Below, piece after piece: positions 45,114 to 55,272 of a DNA stretch of 64,000 nt (its first letter is position 1; the number at the start of each line of letters is the position of its first letter). The DNA lies in the NCBI RefSeq assembly GCF_902459465.1, contig NC_047065.1, positions 18,432,204 through 18,496,203 of the forward strand. Direction: 5' to 3'. The stretch is from Asterias rubens. Taxonomy: Eukaryota; Echinodermata; Asteroidea; Forcipulatida; Asteriidae. A program made the translations under genes and the position numbers. The notes under the pieces were generated by a model that made no database searches, had not been told where the DNA came from, and saw only the letters and a list, made by a program, of their open reading frames with translations.

Positions 45114-45632
45114 ATGGCATTTTGGAAGGTTTGTTTCCTGATGTGGCAGTTGATCGGTCTTGGATTGGCCACTGATGGTCCGGCCCCACCGTTTGAGCTC
45201 AGGGAGTTCGAAGAGCTACGCCAAGCATCATGCCCATATTTGTATCAGGAGTATGGTAACTCCTGCTATAGAGTCTTTACCAATCAGAAAACACAGAACG
45301 AAGCCGAAGCCGATTGCGGACTGGAGGAGAGACCAAGTGGACAGGGTCATCTTGTGTCCATTCTAAGCCAACAGGAGAACGAATTCGTGACTGACCTTTG
45401 GTATTCAACCAATCCACCAAACACAGGTGATACAGCATGGATCGGACTCAGCGATACAAATGGTAGTGATAACATTGGTTTTATTTGGTCTGACGGGAAC
45501 TTTAGGTTTTACACCAATTGGGTAGAGAGTCAACCCATCAAAGACAAAAAGTGTGCGTTTCTTCGAGGAGGCTTTTGGACAACTGAGTACTGTGAGAGAA
45601 AGATGCCCTACATCTGCAAGGTTCCGCTGTGA
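45114..45632 (+). CDS. Secreted C-type lectin-like protein 1, single exon
   Basis: A 172-residue protein: signal peptide (residues 1-19, MAFWKVCFLMWQLIGLGLA) and one C-type lectin domain. Cys40-Cys51, Cys68-Cys168 and Cys147-Cys160 fit the long-form disulfide pattern. WIGLSD (109-114), the final MPYICKV and the SCYRVF start are hallmark positions. The sugar/Ca site is not canonical: the EPN/QPD position reads QPI (140-142) and the WND position reads WTT (155-157), so calcium-dependent sugar binding is doubtful. Such small secreted lectins occur in coelomic fluid and in innate recognition or mineralised matrix of echinoderms; the role here is unknown. The start is set by the signal peptide and by the same MAFWKV start in the paralog. 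A TATA-like box lies about 100 bp upstream. No intron interrupts the frame. Confidence 0.93.
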   Translation: MAFWKVCFLMWQLIGLGLATDGPAPPFELREFEELRQASCPYLYQEYGNSCYRVFTNQKTQNEAEADCGLEERPSGQGHLVSILSQQENEFVTDLWYSTNPPNTGDTAWIGLSDTNGSDNIGFIWSDGNFRFYTNWVESQPIKDKKCAFLRGGFWTTEYCERKMPYICKVPL

Positions 45633-45879
45633 ATCAGTGACTGATTGCTGCAGCAGCCAAGCTCGACACACCATCATGGTACCTCCGTAATCACTCAGAA
45701 CTTTCTCAAGTTGCTTCCTGAATTATCAAAACAATTAGTTACCTAGTCAGCCACTTTATGGCGCAAATTAATTCATCTTTGGTGTATTTGATTGGCGAAT
45801 TTTATTAGATAAGCTTGAAAGTTTGCAGCTTTCGTATGTGCATCCTTGGATTCAATTTCGTCAGCTGTTTCATATAATT

Positions 45880-46150
45880 AAAAGACACTTGACACGTTTG
45901 GTAACTGTTCAGAGACTCTTATTCTTATTCTTACTTGGTGTATCCCAACAGTATGCATAACAAACCTGTGAAAATGTGGTCATTATATAGTTGCACGAAC
46001 CCCCCCCCCCCCAAAAAAAAAAAAAAAAAAAAAAGCCTTGTTGCGCAAATTTGTGTGATTTCAGCTGCATGAGAAAGGCTTTGGGGGTTGAAGTATTTCT
46101 CAGATTAGAATATTATTTAAATGAGTAGTTACTTATTCTTAGCCTATTGG
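45880..46150 (+). mobile_element. Degenerate MITE copy in the lectin 1 3' flank
   Basis: AAAGACACTTGACACGTTTG, TTACTTGGTGTATCCCAACA and CTCAGATTAGAATATT. The last word is shared with the copy at 51510, which occupies the same position after the truncated lectin. Contains a poly-C/poly-A run (46000-46034). Confidence 0.65.
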
Positions 46151-47500
46151 TATGCAGGGGTCGCTTGCTTTCGCAGCCGAGGTAAAATGTGAACATTGCA
46201 ACACTAGTTTGAAAAGGATTGAGACAACATTTCATTACACGAGTTATCAAAAGATGAACGAATTTTATTTATGAATATTTTTTTTTAAATCATATTTTAC
46301 TGCCTGGTACAATTTAGGTGTTCAATCCATCATCTACTTCATAATTTGAAAGTAAGTTTTGCTGTTTGACTTTGATTTTGGTTTCAGTAGTTGGTGTTTA
46401 ATAGTAACCTTCTAATGTTTCTTTAGGCAAAAGGCCTAAAAAAGCATTACATTTTTAAATTAAAGTTTAAAAACTTGCATTCATTGTTCAATATTAAGAA
46501 GGTGATTATTATAAAGCACATTGACTATTACTTTTTATCTGTTTGAACAGATAACGAGAACAATGACAGCTGCCGATTGTGTTTTTTTCTCACTGATTTC
46601 AAATGAACAGACAGATAAATGTTGGCTTATAAGTTGGATTGGATAACTTTTTTTTCTTTTTTTTTTAAATCTTATAAACCACATGGAGATAGACAAATAA
46701 TGTGTTTTGTTTTCTTTATGTTGAGTGTCAATTATATTATTAACATTACATTTGTTTTTATTTTATTATTTAATTGTTCAATTACTTGGACAGTACAATG
46801 TTCGAGTAGAGATAAAACATAAAAAGTGACGCCCTGAAGAGCCCGCTCATTGGGGTCATTCAGAATAGTCGATTAACAAAATTCGAGAAAAAGAATTCTC
46901 GAAATTCTTTTGACCCACCCATCCACCCAAACCAAACTTTGATTTTAAAATATTGAATGAACAGAGTTATGCCTCAAATGAACCAGCTAGTCTTGGTCAA
47001 AGGTATCAAACATCAGAACTAAAAACTAAACTAAATTTCGACTTTCAGTTATTTCCTTTGACCCACCCACAATTTCGAGTATTGTTTTTTGTTGTGTCGA
47101 CATTGACTATCATTTCTGAATGGCCTAGTAAAAGAAAATACAACATTTGTAATTATGTTATCACAGAAATGTAACATTAACGTAAACAAAATAAACAAAA
47201 ATGGCAACTGAAGTAAAAAAAGAAAAAACAAACATAATTAACAAACAAAATAAATCAACGCAACTTAATACCTCCAACGAGTCCGACAATACAAGAAATA
47301 CTAACCAGACAACTAAAATTTTATAGTATAAACAAAATTAAAATACAATTTTATACAAGCAAAATTATATATATAAACAAATATGTATAAAACTGGTATA
47401 AAACACAATAAAGACGAAAAGTTTCAATAAGAATCTCCTGTCACAGCGTGTCCAAGGGAAATCTTTCCCCGGAGATGTTGGCCCCTTGTGGGTGCACCCC
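46151..47500. other. Spacer in the lectin cluster, no gene seen
   Basis: AT-rich sequence with many short stops. Nothing coding, tRNA-like or inverted-repeat was recognised. Confidence 0.45.
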
Positions 47501-47503
47501 ACT

Positions 47504-47889
47504 ATTAAAGACAGTGGACACTATTGGTAATTGTCAAAGACCAGTCTTCTCACTTGGTGTATCTCAACATATGCATGAAATAACAAACCTGTGAAAATTT
47601 GAGCCCAATTGGTCGTCGAAGTTGCGAGATAATAATGACAGAAAAAACACCCTTGTCACACAAAGTTGTGTGCGTATAGATGGTTGATTTCGAGACCTCA
47701 AACTCTAAACTTGAGGTCTCGAAATCAAATTCGTGGAAAACTACTTCTTTCTCGAAAACTACGTCACTTCAGAGGGAGCTGTTTCTCACAATGTTTTATA
47801 CTATCAACCTCTCCCCATTACTCATTACCAGGAGAGGTTTTATGCTGATAATTATTTTGAGTATTACCAATAGTGTCCACTGCCTTTAA
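47504..47889 (+). mobile_element. MITE, full-length copy
   Basis: TTAAAGACAGTGGACACTAT to ATAGTGTCCACTGCCTTTAA. One of the best-preserved copies; close in sequence to 44005-44400. Confidence 0.88.
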
Positions 47890-48219
47890 ATAAACTCCCA
47901 TTGAAACAGTGAACAATTCCAAAATAATAAAAAAATGCACGTAAAATACTTGGAAGTCTCCTATAGCTCTTTATAGTAAAGGGGAAATCATTTATTGACT
48001 CTTGAAGCCTTTTTTTCTTCACTCATCTGATATGAGGAGTCACACGAGGCCCGTCGAGTTATTCTCCTTCTAAATAAAACACCCATACACCGATGTGACT
48101 GACCTTCACACACTTTGTTAAGGGCTTCACCCAGAACACCTTAAGTTGGGAGTCAACAACTCCAATACAAGATCATAAATGGGTAACATTTTGTGCACTG
48201 TATCCAGTTTACAGGGCCC

Positions 48220-48366
48220 AGGTTCATGAAGGCGGTAAGCACAAACATTTGCTTAGCATGACATTTCTTCCTAAATAAAAACAAAAATTCCATCTGTTGA
48301 ATATTATTAAGGAAGAAATTTCACGCTAAGCAAATTGTTGTGCTTACAGCCCTTATGAAATCGGAC
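48220..48366. mobile_element. Foldback MITE
   Basis: GGTTCATGAAGGCGGTAAGC ... TTGCTTAGCATGACATTTCT pairs with AGAAATTTCACGCTAAGCAA ... GTGCTTACAGCCCTTATGAA. About 145 bp, with no coding content. Confidence 0.75.
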
Positions 48367-49544
48367 ACAGGGCTCTCATATCTGTCTAGAATAAAGACAA
48401 TTTTGAGGGTCAGCACATAACTGATTTGTACTCCGCTGGGACTACCGTCAGATAGTACATGGGAGGAAGTCTGTGAACACCGAAGATGAAGTGTGAGGCT
48501 TGACAAACAGTGATGGGTGACTCTATAAATAAATCCAAGCTAACTTTTTATACAAGAACAATCTTTCTTAAAGTAAATGTTTGTTTTTTACAACTAACTT
48601 TACATTGCTTTATCGCTGTGTCAAAACGGAGAAAATTCATGACGATTTCATTTATTGTGAATTCATCCTGCTGCTAACTATAGAGTTCTGCTGTTACCGC
48701 GGCACAAAAAAAAACACTCTTAAAAACTAACTAATTAGGCTAAAACAATGGAGGAAGAAGTCGGGTGAACCCTTACATTAGATTTCGGTGTTTTTTTCTT
48801 GTTTATGGTGAAGAGCCTACACTCATGAAGATTACTTAAAAATCACAACTGATTTTCTAAAAGGACTTTGTGAATAAGGAACTAGTTTGACTTTAGACTT
48901 TTTGGTAAAAATGCAAACTTCCAGATATAAATGATTTTTTTCAACATTATTTTAAATCTTCGGACATAATTCTTTGTTGGCAGGGGCCGTCCAGGGTAAG
49001 GCAAAAGTTTTAAAAACTGTCATCAAAGCGATGTGCCCTCCCATTATTATTTTGCGCTAAAGTTATCGTGATAAGACAGTGGAATTCAAACTTGGATACG
49101 TTAACTGGTGGCTCATTTATTTTAGCAGCTGTTAGTTTATCGACGATTAATCAGCGACGCACTCTGCTGCTGTCAAAAACTGCGACACTTTTAAGAAAAG
49201 CATTTTTGTATAATGAATGGTTTGTTAACAAAAATTAGCAAAATTGTAACCTAAAATAATTATGTTTATAGAAATAAATACAATATTAGTTGAAATTAAA
49301 ATGAAACATCTGGTTTATTTTACCTGCTGGGATTTATTTTGTCCATTGCAAGAAAAACATCACCTGTTTGAATAAATACATCTGTCATTCTAGAAATTCA
49401 ACGTCAGAATGGACTTGATTTATCGGTAAATGTAATTACCGTTAAAAGACAAGAATAGCATTGTTGATCGAGGGTAACAAAAGCGGCAATAAACATCATT
49501 AACGGAAGTTTTGTCACTCGTTAAATCGTGCTTTAATTACAAAA
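48367..49544. other. Upstream region of lectin 2, no gene seen
   Basis: AT-rich. No element was recognised apart from the promoter-proximal block listed separately. Confidence 0.45.
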
Positions 49545-49592
49545 TGTCGCCCCAAGGCTTCAGCAAAGCATCAAAATGCTTTAAAAGACTTA
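49545..49592 (+). promoter_or_regulatory. Promoter of C-type lectin 2
   Basis: AATGTCGCCCCAAGGCTTCA and AATGCTTTAAAAGACTTAGT parallel the lectin 1 promoter. The TATA-like TTTAAAAG is at about 49580-49587, some 90 bp before the ATG. Confidence 0.55.
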
Positions 49593-49672
49593 GTTTGTCC
49601 GCATTCAACACACTCGTTCCACTCTCCGAAGCAGACGCTATTCATCTACTATAACGACACAGTTAAGTAATG

Positions 49673-50209
49673 ATGGCCTTTTGGAAGGTTTCGTTTCTGA
49701 TGTTGCAGTTAGTTGGTCTTGGAGTTGCCCAAGACTGCAGCTCCCGTAGTCGTTGCCCAGAAAACTATCATTTCTTCGACCGTTTCTGTTACCGCGTGTT
49801 CCAAAACACGTATCTTTCATGGGAAGGTGCCCAGCAAGAATGCCGGAATATTGACTGTACACAAGGCCAAGGTTGGCTCGCAACCATCAACAGCGATGAA
49901 GAAGACAAGTTCGTGGTCGACCTGTGGAAAGAAACTTCTCCGCCGTGCAATGGTCCTAAAAGCCGGGCTTGGATCGGATACAACGATATGGAGAAAGAGG
50001 GCACTTTCATCAGCTCTAATGATGGAAGTGCCACTAAATTTACGCAGTGGCTTAACCCTGATGGAGGTTTCAACAAACAGCCTAACAATCTTAAACCGGA
50101 ACAAAATTGCGTAAATCTCATTTCTTATTATGGAAAAACTGGGTGGAACGACGACTTCTGCACAGAAATGTATTCCTTCATCTGTAAAATTAACGCCCCT
50201 CCCGAATAA
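49673..50209 (+). CDS. Secreted C-type lectin 2, single exon
   Basis: A 178-residue paralog of lectin 1 with the same signal peptide start (MAFWKVSFLMLQLVGLGVA) and one C-type lectin domain (CPENYHFFDRFCYRVF ... WIGYND ... FICKI). Unlike lectin 1, it keeps a plausible Ca/sugar site: QPN at 136-138 and WND at 158-160, with E143 and N145 near the conserved Cys146. QPN is intermediate between mannose-type EPN and galactose-type QPD, so specificity cannot be read from it. Extra Cys residues at 62 and 92 could form an added loop disulfide. I chose the second of two adjacent ATGs because the paralog starts MAFWKV and -3 is A. No introns. A minisatellite follows the stop immediately and a polyadenylation signal lies at 50823. 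Confidence 0.93.
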   Translation: MAFWKVSFLMLQLVGLGVAQDCSSRSRCPENYHFFDRFCYRVFQNTYLSWEGAQQECRNIDCTQGQGWLATINSDEEDKFVVDLWKETSPPCNGPKSRAWIGYNDMEKEGTFISSNDGSATKFTQWLNPDGGFNKQPNNLKPEQNCVNLISYYGKTGWNDDFCTEMYSFICKINAPPE

Positions 50210-50221
50210 TTATTAATTAAC

Positions 50222-50812
50222 CTGGACTCTTCTCAAGTCGCAACCATGTTCTGGACTCCCCGTGTTCGCAGCCATGAACTTGATTCCCCTCAAGTCGCAA
50301 CCATGGACTCTTCTCAAGTTGCAACCATGGACTGGGCTCCCCTCAAGTTGCAACCATGGACTTGACTCCTCTCAAGTCACTTAAACTGGACTCCCCTCAA
50401 GTTGCAACCATGAACTGGACTCCCCTCAAGTCGCAACCATGGACTGGATTCATCTCAAGTCGCAACCACGCAACCATGGACTGGATTCCTCTCAAGTCAC
50501 TTTATTAAACTGAACTCCTCTCAAGTCGCAACCATGGACTGGCCTCCTCTCAAGTCACTTAAACTGGACTCCTCTCAAGTCGCAGCCATGGAATGGACTC
50601 CCCTCAAGTCCCATCCATGGACTGGACTCCCCTCAATTCAAGTCGCAACCATGGACTAGACTCCCCTAAAGTCGCAATAATTGACGGACTCGTTTAATTC
50701 AAGTCACTTCATCAAACTGGACAACTCTAAAAAGTCGTAACCATGCTGGCATGAATTCCTCTCAAGTCGCAAACATGGACTGGACTCTTCTCAAGTCGCA
50801 ACTTTGACTTAC
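50222..50812 (+). repeat. ~30-bp minisatellite, probable 3' UTR of lectin 2
   Basis: Irregular units around CTCAAGTCGCAACCATGGAC + TGGACTCCT (about 29-30 bp) recur roughly 20 times, starting 13 bp after the stop. Variation between units is high (CAGCCATGG, CATCCATGG). Confidence 0.9.
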
Positions 50813-50822
50813 TATACTTGAC

Positions 50823-50828
50823 AATAAA
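50823..50828 (+). promoter_or_regulatory. Candidate polyadenylation signal of lectin 2
   Basis: AATAAA directly after the minisatellite and 614 nt after the stop codon. No nearer AATAAA was seen, so the array would be transcribed. Confidence 0.5.
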
Positions 50829-50883
50829 AAAAACCTTTTTTGTTAAAACTCTTTCAGTCTATAAAGAAACGTACAATTTGCAA

Positions 50884-51043
50884 TAATAGACCTTATGCAC
50901 ATGACGTCATTTCAGTACGGCGCCCTCGCCTTGAGGTCAAAAGGAGGTTGTTCATAGGCCAATCTATGTGCGTTTCGATTGTTTCGTCACCGTTTGACCT
51001 CAAAGATGGCGGTTGGATGACGTCAATGCATAAGGTCTATTGA
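50884..51043. mobile_element. 160-bp MITE with perfect 15-bp terminal repeats
   Basis: AATAGACCTTATGCACATGA and CAATGCATAAGGTCTATT are inverted ends; GACGTCAT and ATGACGTC pair just inside. Interior GCGCCCTCGCCTTGAGGTCA pairs partly with TTTGACCTCAAAGATGGCGG. It lies just upstream of the truncated lectin copy. Confidence 0.88.
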
Positions 51044-51167
51044 GGTCGTTGGGATTACTTTTAGTGGTAAAGGTATTTATCATAAACTCTAAAGTAAAAT
51101 ATATTTTTAAAAAAGTTGGAAAAAAAACATGCGTCTATAGAACATACTATGTGATCATCCATTCAAG

Positions 51168-51261
51168 CAAACAACAGTTCTGTGTGTCTCTCCGTAGAGG
51201 TTTTTGGAAAACCAAAACCTGTGAGACAAAGATGCCCTACATCTGCAAGGTTCCGCTGTGA
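51168..51261 (+). pseudogene. Truncated C-type lectin copy (C-terminal tail)
   Basis: An open frame ending in FWKTKTCETKMPYICKVPL and TGA matches the last ~27 residues of lectin 1 (FWTTEYCERKMPYICKVPL). Identity continues past the stop (GAATCAGTGACTGAATGCTG), through about 130 bp of flank, and into the same MITE. Everything upstream of the tail is absent; the break lies near 51170. It could be the last exon of an intron-bearing gene, but the intact paralogs have no introns, so a pseudogene is likelier. Confidence 0.75.
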
Positions 51262-51509
51262 ATCAGTGACTGAATGCTGCAGCAGCCCACTCGACACACC
51301 ATCATGGTATCTCCGTAATTACTCAGAACTTTCTCAAGTTGCGTTTTGAATTAGCAAAACAATTAATTACTATAAGGTGCGACTTAAGTCATTTCTGGTG
51401 TTTTTATTTTGGGGAATTTTATTAGATTAACCTGAATGTTTTAAATTGTTGATTGGTTCATCTAATACTTTAGTATAGACTCAAATTTGTCACCTATTTA
51501 ATTAACTTG

Positions 51510-52315
51510 AAAGGCACTGGACATGTTTTGAATAACTGTCAAATACCAGTATTCTCATTTGGTGTTTCCAAACATAGGACACAATTGGTCATCATAGTTG
51601 AAAGAAAATAATGAAAGAAAAAACACCCTTGTTGCATATAAATTTGTGTGCTTTCAGATGCCTGAGACCGGCTTCGGGCCTAAAATCTTACTCAGATTCG
51701 AATATTCTAATGAGTAACTATTTCTTTCTCAAAAACTATGCAGGGGCAGCCGTGTCTCACAAAGTAATTTATACAATCAACAGCTCTCCGTTGTTGTTCA
51801 CAAACTTACTTAGTAACTTGAGAGCTGTTAGTATAAAACTTTTCGAGAAACGGCTCCCTCTGAAGTAACGTAGTTTTTGACTTCGAGACCTCAGCTGAGG
51901 TCTCGAAATCAATCACCTGAAAGCACAACTTCGTGCGACAAGGGTGTTTTATCTTCCACTATTCTCTCGCAAATTCGACGATCAATAATTGAGTTTTCAA
52001 ATTGAAGTTTTCACAAGTTTGTTATTTTGTGTGTATGTTGAGACACCAAGGGAGAAGACTGGTCTTTGACAATAGACCCTTTCTATGAAATATGTAAATT
52101 GCACATAGCGCGTGCGCACTTACATTTTGGTTGGCAAAAAATGAGGGACTATCGGGCTGTTTTATTTTGTACAAGGCGGCTAATGGGTGCGTGACGCAGA
52201 CGCGATTGCGCGTCTGCTTAGTTCACATCTCCATGGCGTTTGCCAACCAATAGGGTGTACGCATACGTGAAGTAATTAGCATATTTCAATGGTGTCCGGT
52301 GTCCAGTGTCTTTAA
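51510..52315. mobile_element. Two MITE arms head to head, with an inserted TIR element
   Basis: A degenerate plus-strand copy (GAAAGGCACTGGACATGTTT, 51511) runs into a minus-oriented copy (GAGAAACGGCTCCCTCTGAA ... GACTGGTCTTTGACAAT). The minus copy's end (GGTGTCCAGTGTCTTTAA, about 52297) is separated from it by a 215-bp inverted-repeat insert (52076-52290; TATGAAATATGTAAATTGCA versus AATTAGCATATTTCA, and GGTTGGCAAA versus TTTGCCAACC). Confidence 0.65.
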
Positions 52316-52559
52316 GCCTTCAGACACTATACAATATTGTTGCACGCTGTGGCGGGGGCCATGGCGTTTTGTACAACCGAGGGCGAAAATGACCCCGAGG
52401 CGAAGTTGAAGGTGCCATTTTCCCCCCGAGGGTGTACACAACCCATGGATCCAAACTGCAGCGTACAATAATTGTATTGTTGTACCTTGTTATATTATTA
52501 ATCCTCTACTCGAAGTTCTGTTGTCATCTTCAAACATTATTACGACAGAGTATGCATAG

Positions 52560-52912
52560 TTTAAAGGCAGTGGACACTATTGGTAGTTACTCAAAATAAT
52601 AATTAGCATAAAACCTTACTTGGTAACTAGTAACAGAGAGAGGTTTCATTGTGAGAAACGGCTCCCTCTGAAGTGATGTAGATTTCCAGAAAGAAGTAAT
52701 TTCCACGAATTTGATTTCGAATATCGAAATCAAACATATGAAAGCACATAACTTCGTGAGGCAAAGTTGGTTTTTCTTTCCTATTATCTCGCAACTTCTT
52801 CGACTAAATTGAGCTCAAATTTCCACAGGTTTGTTATTTCATGGATATATGTTAAGATACACCAAGTGAGAAGACTGGTCTTTGACGCTTACCAATAGTG
52901 TCCATTGTCTCT
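52560..52912 (-). mobile_element. MITE, full-length copy
   Basis: TTTAAAGGCAGTGGACACTA to CAATAGTGTCCATTGTCTCT, with the family interior in reverse orientation. Confidence 0.82.
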
Positions 52913-53171
52913 AAAGACTCATTAAAGGGACTTAGATATGGTATAATGTTTAGCTGTCGCTCATCGAAATCTTATTATTTATTGGTAGAGATGGTTATCT
53001 CAGAATATAATAATTTAGCAAAGCATAACTGTTTGTGTTGGCAGGTGTCGAATTATTTCAAAAGTATTTTGTTTGTTTGATGTACCCCCTCCCCCCCCCC
53101 CATTTATTAATTTTTTTAGCAATTTCCTTTTTCCTCTATAATTTGTATTATTAATATTAATTTTATTACAC

Positions 53172-53335
53172 CGACGTGTGTTAGCACTGTATACCCGAGT
53201 TCTGTGGAAAAAAAATCACAGGCATATATTTCTCGGGTGGGATTCGAACCCACGACCTTTGCAATTCTAGAGCTGCAGTGTCTTAATAGACTACCGAGGT
53301 TGGCCGGTAGCTAGAGGAAGTTCGAATTCTATTTT
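53172..53335 (-). mobile_element. tRNA-derived SINE
   Basis: On the minus strand: GACTTCCTC-flanked head CCTCGGTAGTCTATTAAGAC and GTGGGTTCGAATCCCACCCG, then TGCCTGTGATTTTTTTTCCA and an ACAGTGCTAACACACGTCGG element. Matches 18615-18830. Confidence 0.72.
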
Positions 53336-53639
53336 TAGCAGCGAACGATTCAATAGATGTTAAAATAATTTAAAAATAAATCAAGTTAAACTTTTGTTAT
53401 TACTTTTTGTCTACTTGTTTGTTGACGGATGGCTGAGGTTGTATGATGCCAAAGACCGAGTTAAGACAGATTGTTCTCTAATCAATATCAAACGAATTAG
53501 ATTAGTTAAAGTGTTCTAGGAAAATCTGTCCCCGGAGATTCCGTCCACCATATAGATTTTGTTGTCATTAATTACCTGCATAATATAAACTGGATTATTT
53601 TTACTTATTTAAATGAGCACATCATAATCACTTCATACC

Positions 53640-53928
53640 GCGGATGCACATGTCGCGACAAATTATTTTGCGGGTAGAAATTGATAATGACCGTCTGATA
53701 TGGAAACTTGCCCAACCATCCTCCGGGAGCCCACACCCACAAGGCTTCTCGTGGGAGAAGATGTCTTTCCTTCGTACGGACACTGAACGAGACACCGGTT
53801 TGGCCAGCGCTGAAGAACTCTGCTCCTGCATGCTGGATCGGAACATCTGGACAAAGATTACTGAGCAGGCTCGAGCTTTTCTACATGGCGCTCCACATGA
53901 TGATGATGGTGATGATGATAAATGAAAA
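53640..53928 (+). pseudogene. Non-LTR retrotransposon fragment (C-terminus)
   Basis: The 93-codon frame reads SFLRTDTERDTGLASAEELC and SCMLDRNIWTKITEQARAF, ending in an Asp-rich tail. The F-x-x-x-x-x-x-D-T-G...L...M-x-D-R-x-x-W pattern is typical of LINE polyprotein C-termini in invertebrates, preceded by DNDRLIWKLAQPSSG, as in the usual M..DRL..KL. Nothing upstream continues it. Unlikely to be a host gene. Confidence 0.6.
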
Positions 53929-54499
53929 CGCTGATACGCGTGCTCATTCAAGGTTTAAACGTGGTTGTAACTTATCTCTAAGGTGTTTTTTTTCCCCCGT
54001 TTTTTTTTACTGTTTTTTTCAAAGACCTTTCAACGCTTCCGTACAGCACAAATAGCGCAACCCCTTGTAAGTGTTTTGACTTTCTGACAGCTAAACCCGG
54101 TGGGCCCAAGGACCAATCAATTGCCAAGAATACTCGCTGTTTGTAATCGATTATGGATTAGGATTAAATGAATTATTAACATTGTTACGGGAAGCGAGTT
54201 ACTCTGGATACAAGACTTTCAAGAGAGGGCGCTGCAGAGCTGCAGCCATATTATTATTATCTTGCTCCGATCTTTTCTTACCAACATGCCCTCTTATTTC
54301 CTTAAACTATTCTCTCAATATTGTTTTTCTTTATAACTTCAGTGGGCATTTGTATCTATTTTTTTTATGTGAACTCAAAGTGTATCAGTCTTTGAGTTGT
54401 TTCATTAAACATGATTAATTTTTCGATAAACGATGTTGTAGTAAAACAAATCCAGTTCAAAAAGAACTTCGACAGCTAAATTTATTTCATAGATGTTGA

Positions 54500-54635
54500 A
54501 AAAGGTCGTGGGTTCGGATCCCACCCGAGTATTTTCTATTATGCCTGTGATTTTTTTTTCACAGAACTCTACTCAGGTGAATACTGAGTATACAGTGCTA
54601 ACACACATCGGTGTATATGGGTAAAAAAACATGAA
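54500..54635 (+). mobile_element. SINE fragment
   Basis: Starts inside the tRNA-like head (GGTCGTGGGTTCGGATCCCA) and continues ATTATGCCTGTGATTTTTTT, CACAGAACTCTACTCAGGTG, ACAGTGCTAACACACATCGG. Head box A is missing. Confidence 0.72.
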
Positions 54636-55090
54636 TATTAAAGTTATTTCATCATTGCTACCATTCCCCCACAGTAAAATGTTTTACCTTGCGTCTTAAA
54701 ACTACATTACATTTAATTGCTAGTTCGTATCCTTGCTACAATCGATCAGCCAAGCAAGCCGGGTCCTTTGCCAGGCATTATACTACAGCTTTCCTCCCTC
54801 TTCCATTTGAATGAGTTCTTTACAAAGACATCAAGATCGATATATACTCTGAAACCCATTATTGATTGTTTTACAAACGTCTTATCTCTAGCAACTGCCT
54901 CTTTGTGCGTCACTGGTCAGCCTCTGAAACACTTAGTCCCCTGACAAATTATCTTTACGCAACTTTGAGTTTCTGCAGTTTCTTGCTCCGTCAACCTCGC
55001 CTCCCTTTTGTTTTGTTTTTCGAATTCTTTGAGATGTTTTGTAAAAGGTCGTCCGCTCAAAATACTCAAAAAGGACGCGGGAATAAGCTT

Positions 55091-55272
55091 CAGTTTCATG
55101 AACAACATCGCAATGGGTAAGTGCAGCTCATCATTCCCATATATAACTTAATGTATGTTGTGTATCACACCCTGTCAATGTCAATGTTCAGTTTCATGAA
55201 CAACATCGCAATGGGTAAGTGCAGCTCATCATTCCCATAAATGTATGTTGTGTATCACACCCTGTCAATGTC
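55091..55272. repeat. 98-bp tandem duplication containing GTAAGT sites
   Basis: CAGTTTCATGAACAACATCG followed by CAATGGGTAAGTGCAGCTCA occurs at 55091 and 55189. The second copy lacks about 12 bp (ATATAACTTA region). Each copy has a perfect splice-donor consensus. Confidence 0.88.
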
